64,000 bases of DNA from Sphingomonas sp. URHD0057. GTDB lineage: Bacteria > Pseudomonadota > Alphaproteobacteria > Sphingomonadales > Sphingomonadaceae. The stretch covers positions 301,501 to 365,500 of the forward strand of contig NZ_JIAU01000005.1 in assembly GCF_000620665.1 (NCBI RefSeq), read 5' to 3'. Made by a program: the position numbers and the translations under genes. The notes beneath the pieces were generated by a model. The model was not told the origin of the DNA, searched no databases, and saw only the letters and a program-made list of their open reading frames with translations. The stretch's first letter is position 1, and each line of letters starts with the position of its first letter. Positions 60,522 through 64,000 of this stretch are shown here, piece after piece.

Positions 60522-60588
60522 GTCATTCCCGCGAAAGCGGGAACCTAGATTCTTTGTTCGTCTGGGTCCCCGCTTTCGCGGGGATGAC
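60522..60588. repeat. Palindromic repeat between etfB and sucC
   Basis: GTCATTCCCGCGAAAGCGGG (60522-60541) and CCCCGCTTTCGCGGGGATGAC (60568-60588) form a strong inverted repeat around a short AT-rich loop (GAACCTAGATTCTTTGTTCG plus TCTGGGTC). Each arm also contains the small palindrome CGCGAAAGCG or CGCTTTCGCG. It is of a different type than the element at 50544 and looks like a second family of dispersed intergenic palindromes. Confidence 0.85.
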
Positions 60589-60598
60589 CAATGGAAGT

Positions 60599-61804
<1,206 letters not shown>

Positions 61805-61835
61805 TGGCGCCGCCCTTAATCAGAAGCTCGCGGTG

Positions 61836-62918
61836 ATGCAAAGTAACGACCGGCCCTTACGCAAGATCATCCATGTCGACATGGATGCCTTCTACGCGTC
61901 CGTTGAGCAGCGCGACGACCCGGCGCTGAAGGGCAAGCCGGTCGCGGTCGGCGGCGGCCATCGCGGCGTGGTCACGGCGGCGAGCTACGAGGCGCGGCCG
62001 TTCGGGGTGCGGTCCGCTTTGCCGTCGGTCACCGCTAAGCGCCTTTGCCCGGAGCTGATCTTCGTCAAGCCGCGGTTCGACGTCTATCGAGCGGTCTCGC
62101 AGCAGATCCGCGGCATCTTCGGCGACTATACCGACCTGGTCGAGCCGTTGAGCCTCGACGAGGCCTATCTCGACGTGACCGAGGATCGGTTGGGTCTCGG
62201 CAGCGCGCGGGCGATCGCCGAGGACATTCGCCGGCGCATCCGCGAGGAATGCCAGCTCACCGCCTCGGCCGGAGTCAGTTACTGCAAATTCATCGCCAAG
62301 CTCGCTTCCGATCATCGCAAGCCCGACGGGCTGTGCGTCATTACGCCGGAAAAGGGCGCGGACTTCGTCGCCTCGCTCCCGGTCGCGCGCTTTCACGGCG
62401 TCGGCCCGGTGACCGCGCGCAAGATGGAGCGGCTGGGGATCCAGACCGGCGCCGATCTTCGCGAATGGACGCTGCCGGCGCTCGAGGCGCAATTCGGCAG
62501 TTCCGGCTCCTGGTACTGGCGCATCTGCCGCGGGATCGACGAGCGGGAGGTGCGGCCCGACCGGCCGTACAAGTCGGTCAGCGCCGAGCGGACGTTCGAC
62601 GAGGATTTGCGCGATGCCGACCGGCTCGCCGCCGAGCTCGAGCGGATCGCCGGCTATGCCTGGGCGCGGGTCGAGCGCGCCGAGGTCGCCGGGCGCACGG
62701 TGACGCTCAAGGTCAAGTTCGGCGATTTCAGCATCATCACCCGGTCGAAAAGCTTCGCGTCGAACGTGCCCGACCAGGCGGCTTTCACGGCCGCCGGGCA
62801 CGGGCTGCTCGCTGCCCTCCATCCGCTTCCCAAGGGCATCCGGCTGCTCGGCCTGGGCCTTCACAACCTCGTCGAGGGCGAGGTCGAATCACCCGTTCAA
62901 CTCGGACTCGCAATTTGA
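61836..62918 (+). CDS. dinB: DNA polymerase IV (Y family)
   Basis: Translesion polymerase of 360 residues. Catalytic acids lie in HVDMDAFYASVEQ (D15, D17) and SLDEAYLDVT (about 105-114); palm, fingers, thumb (helix-hairpin-helix FHGVGPVTARKME) and little-finger domain (VTLKVKFGDFSIITRS) follow in order. The C-terminus is LGLAI, without the usual QLxLxF clamp motif in clear form, although SPVQLGLAI is close to it. The ATG at 61836 is preferred over the GTG one codon earlier. Confidence 0.95.
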   Translation: MQSNDRPLRKIIHVDMDAFYASVEQRDDPALKGKPVAVGGGHRGVVTAASYEARPFGVRSALPSVTAKRLCPELIFVKPRFDVYRAVSQQIRGIFGDYTDLVEPLSLDEAYLDVTEDRLGLGSARAIAEDIRRRIREECQLTASAGVSYCKFIAKLASDHRKPDGLCVITPEKGADFVASLPVARFHGVGPVTARKMERLGIQTGADLREWTLPALEAQFGSSGSWYWRICRGIDEREVRPDRPYKSVSAERTFDEDLRDADRLAAELERIAGYAWARVERAEVAGRTVTLKVKFGDFSIITRSKSFASNVPDQAAFTAAGHGLLAALHPLPKGIRLLGLGLHNLVEGEVESPVQLGLAI

Positions 62919-63081
62919 GGTCGGTTGTGATATAAAATTGTCATACGGGGCCGCACGCGATTCAGCTGTGGCCCTTAAATTCTAAGGAAGCTTCGAAATA
63001 GGCGACGAGCCACGACCAACGGTCGTTCTGGGGGGCGACGCGAACGTGTCGGCTCCGTCCGCCGCAACAGAAAGGTTAGCA

Positions 63082-63615
63082 ATGGCTAGTAAGGCGCTCA
63101 GCTTCGACGTCGGTGATTATGTTGTTTACCCCAAGCATGGCGTTGGCCGCGTTGTCGAGCTGCAAAGCACCGAAATCGCCGGATGCCGTCTCGATCTCTA
63201 CGTCCTTCGCTTCGAGAAGGAAAAGATGACGCTCCGCGTGCCCGTCAACAAGGCGGACTCGGTCGGCATGCGCAAGCTCTCCTCGGACAAGACGATGAAG
63301 GACGCGCTCGCGACCCTCACCGGCAAGCCGAAGGTCAAGCGCACCATGTGGTCGCGCCGCGCCCAGGAATATGAGGCGAAGATCAACTCGGGCGACCTGA
63401 CCTCGATCGCCGAAGTGACCCGCGACCTGTTCCGTCCCGACGATGCGCCGGAGCAGAGCTATTCGGAGCGGCAGATTTTCGAGGCCGCCTCGTCGCGCCT
63501 GGCGCGCGAGCTCGGGGCGATGGAGCAGACCGACGAGAAGTCGGCGCTCGCCAAGATCCTCGAGATCCTCAATAAAGCTGCGGTGATCCATCATGCGGTG
63601 AAAGAGCCCGCATAG
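63082..63615 (+). CDS. carD: CarD family transcriptional regulator
   Basis: Protein of 177 residues. N-terminal Tudor-like RNA-polymerase-interacting domain (about 8-68, FDVGDYVVYPKHGVGRVVELQ...LRFEKEKMTLRVPV) and a helical C-terminal domain (RTMWSRRAQEYEAKINSGDL...). CarD binds the RNA polymerase beta subunit and stabilises open promoter complexes, notably at rRNA promoters. The ATG at 63082 has AAAGG upstream; an earlier start at 63046 is less likely. The 163-base gap before it holds an inverted repeat ACGACC-AAC-GGTCGT (63012-63026). A strong terminator follows. Confidence 0.93.
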   Translation: MASKALSFDVGDYVVYPKHGVGRVVELQSTEIAGCRLDLYVLRFEKEKMTLRVPVNKADSVGMRKLSSDKTMKDALATLTGKPKVKRTMWSRRAQEYEAKINSGDLTSIAEVTRDLFRPDDAPEQSYSERQIFEAASSRLARELGAMEQTDEKSALAKILEILNKAAVIHHAVKEPA

Positions 63616-63638
63616 TCTCGGCTGGCTTGAGAAATCGG

Positions 63639-63672
63639 AAAGGGCGTCCCTCGCGGGGCGCCCTTTCTTTTT
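63639..63672 (+). terminator. Rho-independent terminator after carD
   Basis: AAAGGGCGTCCC and GGGGCGCCCTTT form a 12-pair stem (one G-U pair) around TCGC, followed by CTTTTTG. A clear intrinsic terminator. Confidence 0.9.
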
Positions 63673-63698
63673 GCGCTTGCCCCATTTTCGCCGATTGT

Positions 63699-63716
63699 GT
63701 ATTAGTTGCATAATAC
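63699..63716. promoter_or_regulatory. Candidate operator: GTATTA-GTTGCA-TAATAC
   Basis: A perfect inverted repeat of six bases each (GTATTA and TAATAC) with a six-base centre, 19 bases before the GIN-domain lipoprotein ATG, overlapping where promoter elements would be. It has the form of a dimer-binding operator. The cognate regulator is not visible in the window. Confidence 0.5.
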
Positions 63717-63735
63717 AGCGTAACGGAGGGAAAAT

Positions 63736-64000
63736 ATGCGCAAGTCGATCGCCGCGGCCCTGATTGCCGCTTCCGCCGCGAGCGCGGCCTGCAGCCATGA
63801 TCGTGACGAAAATCCAGGTCCGGTCGTTGCGCGCGCTTACCAGGTCGGGAACTTCACCGAGCTCGAGGCCGCCGGCCCGTTCAACGTCACCGTCCGAACC
63901 GGCGCGAGGCCGAGTGTCCAGGCGAAAGGCAATCAAAGCCTGATCGACAAGCTGGTGGTCGAGGTCGACGGCAACACGCTCAAGATCCATCCCGAGAAGA
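63736..64000 (+). CDS. GIN-domain (DUF2807) lipoprotein, truncated by window end
   Basis: The first 88 residues of an exported protein. Residues 1-19 are a lipoprotein-like signal (IAASAASAAC, Cys19), followed by a polar linker and the start of a head GIN domain (YQVGNFTELEAAGPFNVTVRTGARPSVQAKG), which forms a repetitive beta structure of unknown role. The ATG has a strong GGAGGG site. The remainder lies beyond base 64000. Confidence 0.82.
   Translation, partial: MRKSIAAALIAASAASAACSHDRDENPGPVVARAYQVGNFTELEAAGPFNVTVRTGARPSVQAKGNQSLIDKLVVEVDGNTLKIHPEK

Noticed and set aside
63012-63026. Inverted repeat ACGACC-AAC-GGTCGT upstream of carD as an operator
   Set aside because: Short GC-rich symmetry in a GC-rich leader is not enough; it may equally be part of an untranslated-region hairpin. 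Mentioned only under carD.

Overview
The window looks like a chromosomal segment of a GC-rich alphaproteobacterium, most likely of the order Sphingomonadales. Supporting signs are the block rpmF-plsX-fabH-ihfA-merR, a class I lysyl-tRNA synthetase, a CarD regulator, a DipZ-type CcdA-thioredoxin fusion, abundant secreted hydrolases and a TonB receptor. This placement is an inference from gene content, not a measured phylogeny. Genes are tightly packed, many start and stop codons overlap as ATGA or GTGA, and no gene-free stretch exceeds about 250 bases. I saw no insertion sequence, prophage, CRISPR array or rRNA.

Layout. 1-8212: SURF1, an M16 peptidase, an RlmI-like methyltransferase, the cytochrome c genes ccmB/ccmA with a small metallopeptidase, dipZ, a periplasmic msrB, an aldose epimerase and two tRNA-Ser genes (GGA and GCT). 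8224-31122: the most interesting region, two long divergent operons on either side of a 127-base control region. The left operon (minus strand) holds three SxxK serine hydrolases, a YkvI-like transporter, DgcN, a TonB receptor, a membrane dipeptidase, a POT peptide transporter and DgcA. The right operon (plus strand) starts with an XRE-cupin regulator and continues with a class III aminotransferase, a trimethylamine-dehydrogenase-like flavoprotein, a DmpA-like aminopeptidase, a P5C-dehydrogenase-like aldehyde dehydrogenase, an orphan CoA-transferase alpha subunit and a beta-propeller/CehA-type metallohydrolase.

31102-44469: mixed metabolism (KTSC and PilZ proteins, a fused salicylyl-CoA 5-hydroxylase-like enzyme, an enoyl-CoA hydratase relative, a secreted retropepsin, an orphan [2Fe-2S] subunit, RcnB, lysK, a JmjC-like cupin protein, a DinG-type helicase, SixA). 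44466-50980: lipid synthesis and information genes (merR, ihfA, fabH, plsX, rpmF), a second dipeptidase, pdeM and rpoZ. 51081-64000: phospholipid enzymes, qor, infA-maf-rng-yacG with tRNA-Phe, a UDP-sugar epimerase/decarboxylase, an M20 peptidase, etfAB, sucC, dinB, carD and a truncated GIN-domain lipoprotein.

How the genes may work together. The 8-31 kb region reads as a pathway for scavenging peptides that contain D- or otherwise modified amino acids. The proposed steps are uptake across the outer membrane (TonB receptor), periplasmic trimming (dipeptidase, SxxK hydrolases, DmpA-like enzyme), uptake across the inner membrane (POT), conversion of D-glutamate through N-acetylation and racemization (DgcN, DgcA), and oxidation or demethylation, transamination and aldehyde oxidation by the right operon. 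The families and gene order are seen directly; the shared substrate is an inference.
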